From a virus, in IMG/VR virus record IMGVR_UViG_3300027974_000134, positions 1 through 27,909 of that record: DNA of 27,909 nt; one strand, 5' to 3'. Position numbers and translations under genes: made by a program. Under the pieces are notes generated by a model. It was not told the origin of the DNA and did not search any database. It was given only the letters and a program-made list of their open reading frames with translations. Positions 6,970-14,762 of this stretch are shown here, in pieces. Each line of letters opens with the position of its first letter. The stretch's first letter is position 1.

Positions 6970-9900
6970 TTATACTGGATCTGATGTCTGAGATTGCCAC
7001 ACTATATCTGTATAAAGTTCATATTGATATGAGTTTAGCCTAAATTTTCTTGTATCGTCTACAATTATCTTATTTGTACCAACATAACTCTTATACACAT
7101 CAGAAGGATCTACTCCATAATAAGACTTTGTGGACAAAACAAGTACCCCATTCCAAACATATGCTGAATTCCAGTAATCCCACTCTAACTCTAAAGGCCC
7201 CAGATACTTAACCTTAAACCAAGGTCTTTCTGTAATATTTTGAACTTCCTGTAAGTTTGTGGACTTGTAATGAGAAACAAGATTAACAAGCAAAGGACCA
7301 TTAATTTTAATTGATCCAACATAGTTATCAAAGTTAACAATACTGGAAAATGATACCCCCAGCATTCCCCATTCCCTTATAGTTATGTTTGGCTCTTTTA
7401 CAAGATTACCATTCCAATAAAATCCAATACCGTTTTCAATTTGTCCAGTTCTTGCATTAACAGCATATATTTTTGCTCTTTTGCCATCTGGATGATTTGC
7501 TACCATATAAAACTTTATAAGATCATTTTTGCCCTCAACCTCAAAAATTTGTGTTGGAGCATATGGGAAAAAGTCTTGATCATATCTAATTGCTGCCTGC
7601 ATAGCCATAACTTTATAATTAGAAGATTTGTTTGAATTTACTGGAATTGATAGTCCACGATTTACTAATGGGTCATACGAACCCTTCACCTGTATTCCAG
7701 AATTTTTTGTAAGATATAAGTATGGAGAACTACCCTTATAAATTGTGTATGGATTTGGCTTTTTATAATCATAGTAAATACCAGTTTTTGTATATGGATA
7801 AATCTGAACACCAAACCTGCTTCCAATTGGATTTGGAGCCACATCATTATAAGCCTGTGATGCTAGTTGCAAACTTTTAACTCTAACTGGATTATTAAGA
7901 ATTCCACGCACTTTAAAATTTAAATGAACAACTACCGCAAGATCATTGAAATTAGTTCCTCTTGGTGGGTATAGTAGCATTCCATCTACTACCTCATATT
8001 TTGTATTTATAAAATTATCGTAGATAGGTTTATTATTATCATCATAACCCAAAAGATATGTTCCTGGCTCAACAATTCCATTTTGCAATGGTGACTCTAT
8101 ATTTGTAAAATAAGAGTCTTTGGCATTTGCACCTGTTGAGACATACTGAAAACTGACATAAGATTTTACTAATGAGTTTGATGTATCATACTTATATGTT
8201 TTTGAAGATTTATTTTTTAAGTCTGAATAATCCATGTACCCAGTAAAAAGGTGATTGTCAAGTGATTCATAAGTTCTTTGAATTGGATTTTGGTACTCAG
8301 ATTGCAGTTCTTCATAATTCCAAGAGCCAACCTGAGATTCTTCTACAAACTTTGAGGGTGCTGGATAATTTATATTAAACTGCATAAAATCTAAATCATA
8401 GTACGATTCATTTTTTGCATCTGTAACATATTTTGCAAAATATGACAATGGTATGTGATCTTCCCAATAACCATCTATATCTATATCTAATGCAAAAGTA
8501 TCAAAGTAGTTATTTGGGCTTAAGGTATAACTTGCTATATGATTTATTAATTTTTGAGTTGGATATGAGTTAATGTTTCCACCATCTAAAATATAGTCCC
8601 AAAAATAAGAAGTTGCACCAACATATTGGCCAGCATCATAATCAATATACTGATTATAAGTATTAAAAACATTTTCAAAATTAGTAGGTGTTCCAAAATC
8701 ATTAAAGCATTCAGAAATAAAAGAGTGGTTTCTTTCTGTTGCAAAACCTATTTTATATATATTTCCTAAAAACATTTTAGATAGAGTTTTATCTCCACCA
8801 ACATATAATTTAAGCCCTGACCTATTTCCAAAAAAACTAGAGACATCTTGGCCGTAATGAGAAGCAAAAGTATCTATATCTAACCCAGAGATAAAATCTT
8901 CTCCAACTTGTACTGGCACTGTTTCATATATGAATTTTTCCCCAGAAGATTTAACAATTTTATACTCTAACTCTAATGTATGTTGCAACTCAATAATAAA
9001 TGAATTTCCAGTTATTTGGTCATCTATCCTAAATAAAACTTGTGGTGAATCTGGCACTGATAAAACTTTAAAAATTCCATAAAAAGATCTAATTGGAGTA
9101 TTTGTAACATCTAAACTATCAAACAAAATATATCCGCTTGTATCGTTCCAGTCAGAATTTGGCCTTAATCTAAAGAGCATATCTGATTCATTCTGTATGT
9201 TCTTACATGCAGTGTTCCACTCTTGATTTGTTTTATTATTAAAAAATACCGTTGGCAAATTATACTCTGGAAGAGATAGTGCATTATTTGATGCAACTAG
9301 ATTATCTATAGATGCTTGAGACCAAATACCTATATCTGGATAAGAATAATTATTTGAATAGTTTGAAAATGGATAATCAATAAATAGGGATGTTCCACTA
9401 TAAGATGCATTAATATTTTCTGGTACCTCAACACCTTGACCGTAAACAAACCTTCGTTTTGCAACAATTGATGGAACCTGATAAGGATAAATTGCAACAC
9501 AGTCTACTTCAATTGGAGATACATCTTCGTATGCATAAAATCCAATCCAGTCTTGATTTTTACCTTCAGAATTATATTTATCTGGTAAAGCAAGTTCTGA
9601 AGTTATCATGTTTAATGAAATTACCTGCTCTCCATTAATAAGAAGGTTTGCTGAGTTATTTGTTAATCTAACATGAACAATCATTGGCCTTACCCATTCA
9701 CCAATATAGTGAGATCCATAATAATTATCAATCTTTAAAATTATGAAAGGGCCATCTACATAAATTCCATCTAAAGATGAGATTGGTCCACAAATTCTTT
9801 TCTTAACACTTGTATCTGAATTAATTCTGAGCCACATCTCTAGCGTTTGTTCTTTAAATTTACCACCCTCATTTAAAAAACCATTTCCAGGAATTATTAA

Positions 9901-10704
9901 AGATGGCAGATCTCCATTTTCTTTTAATATTGTTGTACTTGTAGATCCATAAACTAGAGGAATCCCAGAATTTTTTGCAACAAGTGCATTGTCAGAGACC
10001 ATATAGTATCCAGGAGAATCTGACAAACCATAAGATTTTGCCTCAATCGCATATGATGAATCAATTGCTATATCGGAAGGAACTAAAACTTTTTGAGCAC
10101 CCAAAGATGTTGAATTAAACTCTTCTGACCATTGACCAAGAGTTATTCCATTAACAAGAAATTCATAATCATTTTGTGAAATAGAACCACTAATATACTT
10201 TATCTTCAACACAATTCTAAAGGTTGTATTTTTATTTGGAATCTCAAAGGTTTCTGAGACAAACATCCATTTTCCATAAATAGATGTATTATAATTTTTT
10301 AGATTTTGAATTACTTTACCACTTAGTGGATCGTAGTACTCATACCCTATTTCGATTCCAGCAATATAAGAACTTAATGAATTTATATAACCACCAATAG
10401 AAAATGTAGACATATATGAATTTAGTGTCGTAAAATTACTTAAGTTATCGCTTATGCAAACTATCTCACCAAAACTTTCAGTGCTTAACTCTCCAGTAAG
10501 TTTAGTAACTGAACTATCTGTAAAAGGCTCATCGTATACGGAGTCAAACTCTTGCGAAGACCCACCAGTTACTGACCAATTGAAAACAGATCTTTCTTCT
10601 TCATTAATCAAAGAAATATAGTCTGCTTTATCATCCAATGCCCACAAAACCGTTGGGTGTTCAGCAAACACTTTTTCTGCATATAGATTTGATGGAATAG
10701 ACAT
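6970..10704 (-). CDS. Giant lectin-fold (LamG/ConA-like) virion protein (1244 aa)
   Basis: This is the largest gene in the window. The sequence is almost wholly beta-strand and rich in Tyr, Asn, Ser and Gly. At least one concanavalin/laminin-G-like jellyroll is suggested at about 270-410, with the signature phrases QTLEMWLRINSDTS and NSANLLINGEQVISLNM. A similar beta-sandwich lies at about 75-200, another at about 515-680, and a further one near the C-terminus (GVSFSSIVNFDNYVGSIKING). There is no enzyme motif, transmembrane segment or signal peptide. Such proteins in phages are surface-exposed tail or capsid appendages that bind carbohydrate. It lies directly upstream of the portal cluster, which is unusual for a tail protein. 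Exact function unknown. Confidence 0.75.
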   Translation of the reverse strand: MSIPSNLYAEKVFAEHPTVLWALDDKADYISLINEEERSVFNWSVTGGSSQEFDSVYDEPFTDSSVTKLTGELSTESFGEIVCISDNLSNFTTLNSYMSTFSIGGYINSLSSYIAGIEIGYEYYDPLSGKVIQNLKNYNTSIYGKWMFVSETFEIPNKNTTFRIVLKIKYISGSISQNDYEFLVNGITLGQWSEEFNSTSLGAQKVLVPSDIAIDSSYAIEAKSYGLSDSPGYYMVSDNALVAKNSGIPLVYGSTSTTILKENGDLPSLIIPGNGFLNEGGKFKEQTLEMWLRINSDTSVKKRICGPISSLDGIYVDGPFIILKIDNYYGSHYIGEWVRPMIVHVRLTNNSANLLINGEQVISLNMITSELALPDKYNSEGKNQDWIGFYAYEDVSPIEVDCVAIYPYQVPSIVAKRRFVYGQGVEVPENINASYSGTSLFIDYPFSNYSNNYSYPDIGIWSQASIDNLVASNNALSLPEYNLPTVFFNNKTNQEWNTACKNIQNESDMLFRLRPNSDWNDTSGYILFDSLDVTNTPIRSFYGIFKVLSVPDSPQVLFRIDDQITGNSFIIELQHTLELEYKIVKSSGEKFIYETVPVQVGEDFISGLDIDTFASHYGQDVSSFFGNRSGLKLYVGGDKTLSKMFLGNIYKIGFATERNHSFISECFNDFGTPTNFENVFNTYNQYIDYDAGQYVGATSYFWDYILDGGNINSYPTQKLINHIASYTLSPNNYFDTFALDIDIDGYWEDHIPLSYFAKYVTDAKNESYYDLDFMQFNINYPAPSKFVEESQVGSWNYEELQSEYQNPIQRTYESLDNHLFTGYMDYSDLKNKSSKTYKYDTSNSLVKSYVSFQYVSTGANAKDSYFTNIESPLQNGIVEPGTYLLGYDDNNKPIYDNFINTKYEVVDGMLLYPPRGTNFNDLAVVVHLNFKVRGILNNPVRVKSLQLASQAYNDVAPNPIGSRFGVQIYPYTKTGIYYDYKKPNPYTIYKGSSPYLYLTKNSGIQVKGSYDPLVNRGLSIPVNSNKSSNYKVMAMQAAIRYDQDFFPYAPTQIFEVEGKNDLIKFYMVANHPDGKRAKIYAVNARTGQIENGIGFYWNGNLVKEPNITIREWGMLGVSFSSIVNFDNYVGSIKINGPLLVNLVSHYKSTNLQEVQNITERPWFKVKYLGPLELEWDYWNSAYVWNGVLVLSTKSYYGVDPSDVYKSYVGTNKIIVDDTRKFRLNSYQYELYTDIVWQSQTSDPV

Positions 10705-10713
10705 TATAGGTCT

Positions 10714-10722
10714 ATTTTATCA
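10714..10722 (-). promoter_or_regulatory. Extended -10-like element before the giant lectin gene
   Basis: TGA-TAAAAT on the minus strand, whose TGA is also the stop codon of the preceding oxygenase gene, ends 9 nt before the ATG at 10704. No ribosome site precedes that ATG, so a very short leader is plausible. The hexamer has one mismatch to TATAAT. Confidence 0.4.
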
Positions 10723-11241
10723 TACTATGCGGGTAAACCATCTTGGAAGTGCATATCTATTTGAGCCAGTAATTTTTTTTACACCGTGCATAAAAGAGGG
10801 ATTATCTGGAAAAGCAATCATATCTCCAGTCTTGGGTTTAATCTCTATATCATGGTCTGGGAAATAAATTTCTCCACCACCATAATTATCATTTAAATAT
10901 ATTAGTGTTGCAATATCATTTGGTCTAGATGTATCAAAATGTGCTGGCATATCTGCATCTATATCAAATTTTGAAATATGTGTCTTTCTTTCTAAAAAAT
11001 CTTGAAATGGTCCTTCATAATCTTCAAGTATTTGACTGTATGCTTTTTTTGCAACATTTTGTAATAAACTTATTACATTTACATCATTTTTTGAAATTTC
11101 CTGAAAGGTCTGTATTTTAAAATAATCTATATGCTCATATTTAAAAAAAGAACTATCTGTTTTTTTGGAATAATCATATATGATTTCTGCAAGTTCTGAA
11201 CTAATAAAGTTTGGATAAATTTTTATTAAATCTGAACTCAT
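10720..11241 (-). CDS. 2OG-Fe(II) oxygenase, prolyl-4-hydroxylase-like (173 aa)
   Basis: A member of the Fe(II)/2-oxoglutarate dioxygenases that hydroxylate protein residues, classically prolines. The double-stranded beta-helix core is complete: His101 and Asp103 (HFDTSRP) and distal His152 (MHGVKKI) form the iron-binding triad, and Arg162, ten residues after His152, fits the 2-oxoglutarate carboxylate site. The phrase LIYLNDNYGGGEIYFP is characteristic of the P4Hc family. The N-terminal 90 residues form the usual helical support. The start overlaps the ribonucleotide reductase stop (ATGA), so the two are co-translated. The substrate is unknown; a phage virion or host protein is possible. Confidence 0.88.
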   Translation of the reverse strand: MSSDLIKIYPNFISSELAEIIYDYSKKTDSSFFKYEHIDYFKIQTFQEISKNDVNVISLLQNVAKKAYSQILEDYEGPFQDFLERKTHISKFDIDADMPAHFDTSRPNDIATLIYLNDNYGGGEIYFPDHDIEIKPKTGDMIAFPDNPSFMHGVKKITGSNRYALPRWFTRIV

Positions 11242-13268
11242 GATATTTTTATTTCACAATAATCTGTTGTACAGTATGCCTCACCCATTGCTTCTAGGTT
11301 ATCTACACCGTCGTAAATTGCACCAAAATCAATATGCTTTAACTTACCTACATAACTATTATACTCCTCTTCAGAAATCTGAGTATATGGCTGTTGAGGA
11401 TAAACAGTATTTCCCATTGGCAAGAATGATACTGCCTTTAACTGTCCCTCGTACATATGCAATGCTGGAACAACATGCTTTGATTCTGTTTCCTTGTCAA
11501 AAGACAAAGTTACAGAAACCCCATTATCTGACCAATACTTTTGAGCAGTTGCTGCAAGTGCAATTTTTTCAAATAGCGTTACATCTTTTTCAGATCTTGG
11601 ATGACCTGACTTGATTGGGAAGTAAACTACTGATGTATTTGCTGATACTACGTCGTCTTCAATTGTGTACCCTGCTGCTTTGAACAAGTGCGTCATTGGA
11701 TCTGTGTTTCCAAATCGAACTGCACGAAGGAAGAAGTTTCCTCCAGGTCCCCAGTGAACTCCAGGAGTTGCACCAGAAAGAATTGAAACTGATCCTGATG
11801 GCTTAACTGTTGTTACACGAATTGATTCACGAACACAAAGCCATTCTGAATACTGATGATCGTAGTGACGAATCTTGTTGTATCCTTCATCCATCCACTC
11901 ACGAACGATTGGCAAACCCTTTTGATCTGCAAAGGAAGCAATACCAGTAAGTGATGTACCAATACGACGATTGCGTTGCATGATACCGTTTGTTTGTGGC
12001 CAGTGTGTTGGAACAAGTGTAACAGTCTTTCCATAAAGGTATGCAAACTTCAGGGTACGCAGGAAGTCCTCCTTAGATTCATGACGATTCAGGTGCACTT
12101 CTACAAGTGTACATAGTTCGTATGACTCCAATGGCTGCTCCGCACATGGGTTAAACCCCATCACACGATAATCTTTACCGTCTGGCGCATCCTTTAGTCG
12201 TCCATAATTACGAGCAACATCAAGCCAAATAAAACCTGGCTCTCCATTTTCCGTAATTAAATCTACATAATCTTCATACTTTGTTCCTACTTCTGCTGAA
12301 ATAGAGTTATTAGACATCCAAGCCCAACCTGGATTTTCTGGGTCAAATGAGTTACGCTCTGGGAACATCTCTGAGTTCTTTAAGTTCATAAATGTATCAT
12401 CGCCAGCGTTACCCAAAGCAAGTGTTGCTGATCTACGAACATTTCCTGATACAACGCATGTACCAATAAGGTTTACCAAATCTACAATAGCACGAGAATC
12501 CAGTGTTTCTCCACCTCTGGAGCCGATTACACGGTCTATTTGGTCGTGCAACTTGATAAGAGGTGCAGGCCCTGACGCAACGCCTCCAAAGCCCTTAATG
12601 GGTGCTCCAAGAGGTCTGATCAAATCATAATTAAACTTCTGAATACTTTGGTTTGCTCTAAGGTATGAGTTGATTAGAAGTCTAACTGACTCTACCCATC
12701 CTTCACGAGTGTCTGGAATTTCAAAGATCTCTTCTGGCTCTGTTGGGGTATAGATTAAGAAATTCTTATCCTGTCCCACTGTATCAAATCCTACACCAAT
12801 GCCAAGCATTAATGCATCCATAACCCAAGCAAACAAGGCTCCTGGATCATTCTTATCAAGATCCTTGGTTGATACCATTGCACAGTTTTGTAGTGCTGCT
12901 GAGTTCTTCTTCTCCATAGTCATAGGAGTTCCAAATGCCCACATTCCTCGACCTGGTGGAGTCCACTTCAATTCAAACATTCTTTGGAATGCTTCTTGTG
13001 CAGATTTTTGAGCCTTGTAGTCATTCCATGGTAAGCGGTTTTCTTTAGCATGATTCTTCTGAACTGAATACATACCTTCAATTACACGACGACAAACCTC
13101 ATGCCATCTTTCTTTAGTTCCATCTTCCTTCATGCGAGAATAAGTACGAATAAAAGTAATTTCTCCAAGTGAATTTTCTGCTGCATCTTTAAAACCAAAT
13201 GGACTTTCTGTATTCTTGTACTTTTCTACAAAATCTTCTGGAAGTCTAAAACTAAAAAAATCGGTCAT
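11238..13268 (-). CDS. nrdJ: Class II (adenosylcobalamin-dependent) ribonucleotide reductase, monomeric type
   Basis: The enzyme reduces ribonucleotides (triphosphates in the Lactobacillus RTPR relatives) to deoxyribonucleotides for phage DNA synthesis, using coenzyme B12 to generate the radical, so it does not need oxygen or a second subunit. The key residues are all present. Cys375 and Glu377 (NPCAEQPLE) are the thiyl-radical site. Cys129 and Cys386 are the redox pair, with the 11-residue Cys375-Cys386 spacing seen in RTPR. Cys666 and Cys671 (CTTDYC) are the C-terminal shuttle pair. KPSGSVSILSGATPGVHW is the nucleotide-binding region. At 676 residues it is a little shorter than RTPR (about 740). 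It has a good ribosome site (AAAGGAC) and its own promoter. Confidence 0.95.
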   Translation of the reverse strand: MTDFFSFRLPEDFVEKYKNTESPFGFKDAAENSLGEITFIRTYSRMKEDGTKERWHEVCRRVIEGMYSVQKNHAKENRLPWNDYKAQKSAQEAFQRMFELKWTPPGRGMWAFGTPMTMEKKNSAALQNCAMVSTKDLDKNDPGALFAWVMDALMLGIGVGFDTVGQDKNFLIYTPTEPEEIFEIPDTREGWVESVRLLINSYLRANQSIQKFNYDLIRPLGAPIKGFGGVASGPAPLIKLHDQIDRVIGSRGGETLDSRAIVDLVNLIGTCVVSGNVRRSATLALGNAGDDTFMNLKNSEMFPERNSFDPENPGWAWMSNNSISAEVGTKYEDYVDLITENGEPGFIWLDVARNYGRLKDAPDGKDYRVMGFNPCAEQPLESYELCTLVEVHLNRHESKEDFLRTLKFAYLYGKTVTLVPTHWPQTNGIMQRNRRIGTSLTGIASFADQKGLPIVREWMDEGYNKIRHYDHQYSEWLCVRESIRVTTVKPSGSVSILSGATPGVHWGPGGNFFLRAVRFGNTDPMTHLFKAAGYTIEDDVVSANTSVVYFPIKSGHPRSEKDVTLFEKIALAATAQKYWSDNGVSVTLSFDKETESKHVVPALHMYEGQLKAVSFLPMGNTVYPQQPYTQISEEEYNSYVGKLKHIDFGAIYDGVDNLEAMGEAYCTTDYCEIKIS

Positions 13269-13301
13269 GTGTATCGTCCTTTCAAAAACGGAATAGTGTT
13301 A

Positions 13302-13328
13302 AGTATAGCAGAGTTTTATAAAAGTTAA
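13302..13328 (-). promoter_or_regulatory. Promoter of the ribonucleotide reductase-oxygenase operon
   Basis: On the minus strand a TGC-TATACT extended -10 (13302-13310) is preceded at 15 bp by TTAACT, a 4/6 match to the -35 consensus. Transcription would start near 13295, giving a leader of about 27 nt that contains the AAAGGA ribosome site. The same TGCTATACTTAA string recurs at 25888. Confidence 0.65.
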
Positions 13329-13334
13329 AACTGT

Positions 13335-13350
13335 AAGTAAATCTTTACTT
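13335..13350. promoter_or_regulatory. 16-bp palindrome upstream of the nrdJ promoter (possible operator)
   Basis: AAGTAAA-TC-TTTACTT has 7-bp perfect arms and lies about 7 bp upstream of the -35. It sits just after the stop of the preceding gene and has no U-run, so a protein-binding operator is more likely than a terminator. The nucleotide-metabolism gene downstream makes a nucleotide- or stress-responsive regulator conceivable. Confidence 0.4.
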
Positions 13351-13371
13351 TAGAGTTAACAAAAACTAAAA

Positions 13372-14016
13372 TTATCCAATTGGAATCCAGTGTTGTTGTT
13401 GCGATCCAAGCATTTGTGATAATGGTGATAAATCATATGCAATTGTAATTCTTGGAGTTGTTTCGCTCCAACCACCTATTCCGTGTGGGTGACCAGTTTC
13501 TGAAAGGATAGCACGATTGTTTTTGTTTATATTATCAAAAAGATCTTCCCCATTGATTCTGTATCTAGTATATGATGGTTCTGCATTTACACAATAATAT
13601 CCATGAAATATTGGTGCTCCAGTTCCATTCATATGATCATGCAATCCGTCTTTTGTTTTATCATTAAGTTTTGGATCAAAGTTGTAGTTTATATTAAACC
13701 ACCCCTGAATCATATACTGTTCTTTTTTAATATCTATTTCATAATAATATGTTGCTTCTTTTAACATGTCTTCAATGTTTGAATATAAGTTATAAATCAT
13801 GTGATTATGAAATTGAAAAATGTTATATTTTTGAGCAAGCATGCTTGTAAAATTTGGATATTTTGATTTTATATCATTAAATTCTTCTTTAGATAGTCCA
13901 GGTAGTTCTCCATTTTTCAAGGATGTCTCTAGTTTTAAAACATAGTCTACTAATTCAACTAAGTTGTTATCTAGTGATCTTTCAAAAAATCTATGACCTT
14001 TATTATTTGTGTTCAT
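13372..14016 (-). CDS. Putative 2OG-Fe(II) oxygenase (214 aa)
   Basis: The N-terminal 115 residues are helical and unrecognised. The C-terminal half resembles the phage 2OG-Fe(II) oxygenase families (the PF13759-like group): a proximal HDH cluster at 126-128 (GLHDHMNG), then a strand GYYCVNAEPSYTRYRI, then AILSETGHPHGIGGW with distal His176/His178, and Arg189 in PRITIAYDLSP. The proximal motif is not the classical HxD, so the iron ligands are uncertain. The start at 14016 is chosen because it forms an ATGA junction with the preceding gene and has AAAAAGG at 8 nt; the TTG at 14037 would overlap by 25 nt. Hydroxylase activity and substrate are inferred. Confidence 0.6.
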   Translation of the reverse strand: MNTNNKGHRFFERSLDNNLVELVDYVLKLETSLKNGELPGLSKEEFNDIKSKYPNFTSMLAQKYNIFQFHNHMIYNLYSNIEDMLKEATYYYEIDIKKEQYMIQGWFNINYNFDPKLNDKTKDGLHDHMNGTGAPIFHGYYCVNAEPSYTRYRINGEDLFDNINKNNRAILSETGHPHGIGGWSETTPRITIAYDLSPLSQMLGSQQQHWIPIG

Positions 14017-14747
14017 TTGTATACCTTTTTCTTCCAAAAGTGTTTCTTATAACCAGAATTAAATACACTTCGAATTATATTCCTTTGCTTATTTATTTTT
14101 TTAACTTCATCTATACTTCTTACTATTTTTGAAACAAAGGTTGTTCTTTTAAATGGAATTACCTGAACCAGTGGAGTTCCTTGTTTAATAAAACCTTTAA
14201 AGTTGTCTTTTACCAAAAATGAAAAAAGTCCGTCTGAGGCAAAACTATCCGTATCTATTATTGCAGAAATAGCAAATAGGGGTGAATCCTCACGATGTTG
14301 TGGGTTAATGAATATACTACTATATCCTGGAGTTGTTTTTACTAGCCAAACTAGATTAACTCTAAATATATGATCAATGTATTCATCTTTATTTATTGGG
14401 TATCCAGAAATCTGTCTCATATCATGCATACCAGTCATTGGTGTAGAAACAAATTGCTTCATAGATTGTGGAACATCAAAGATTTGTTTTCCTTCTGTTG
14501 TATCTATATATATATCAAATGGTGCTTTTAATATATACCCGCTTGTTAAAATATCTAAAAATGCCATACATTTTTTAACAGTTAATTTTTGTACACCATT
14601 TGAAGGTGATTGATCATTATCATAAAATCCTGGAATTTTTCTAAACCATTCTGGCATATTTTTTGAAGATGGTTCTGGCTCTGGAAAAGCATCCACCATT
14701 TGTGGAAATAAAGTAATAAAACTTATTTCTTGATTTTCAGACTTCAT
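14013..14747 (-). CDS. Conserved viral protein of unknown function, possibly DUF6065-like (244 aa)
   Basis: Soluble protein with several phrases that recall a family found in aquatic phages: MPEWFRKIPG near residue 35, KKCMAFLDILTSGYIL, WLVKTTPGYSSIFINPQHRE, and GLFSFLVKDNFKGFI followed by GTPLVQVIPFKR. From memory this resembles DUF6065, whose role is unknown. The C-terminal 40 residues are strongly basic (KKINKQRNIIRSVF, KKHFWKKKVYK). It forms a coupled pair (ATGA) with the downstream putative oxygenase, so the two may act together. It has no ribosome site; an extended -10 lies 6 nt before the ATG. Confidence 0.65.
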   Translation of the reverse strand: MKSENQEISFITLFPQMVDAFPEPEPSSKNMPEWFRKIPGFYDNDQSPSNGVQKLTVKKCMAFLDILTSGYILKAPFDIYIDTTEGKQIFDVPQSMKQFVSTPMTGMHDMRQISGYPINKDEYIDHIFRVNLVWLVKTTPGYSSIFINPQHREDSPLFAISAIIDTDSFASDGLFSFLVKDNFKGFIKQGTPLVQVIPFKRTTFVSKIVRSIDEVKKINKQRNIIRSVFNSGYKKHFWKKKVYK

Positions 14748-14753
14748 CTAACA

Positions 14754-14762
14754 ATTATATCA
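14754..14762 (-). promoter_or_regulatory. Leaderless-type extended -10 before the DUF6065-like gene
   Basis: TGA-TATAAT on the minus strand, with a perfect -10, ends exactly 6 nt before the ATG at 14747. The TGA is also the stop codon of the preceding gene. There is no ribosome site, so the transcript probably starts at the initiation codon. Confidence 0.6.

Noticed and set aside
13335-13350. Palindrome as a transcription terminator
   Set aside because: AT-rich 7-bp arms with a 2-nt centre and no following U-run; an operator fits better.
14017-14037. TTG start for the 13372 gene
   Set aside because: It would overlap the preceding gene by 25 nt; the ATG at 14016 has an ATGA junction and AAAAAGG.
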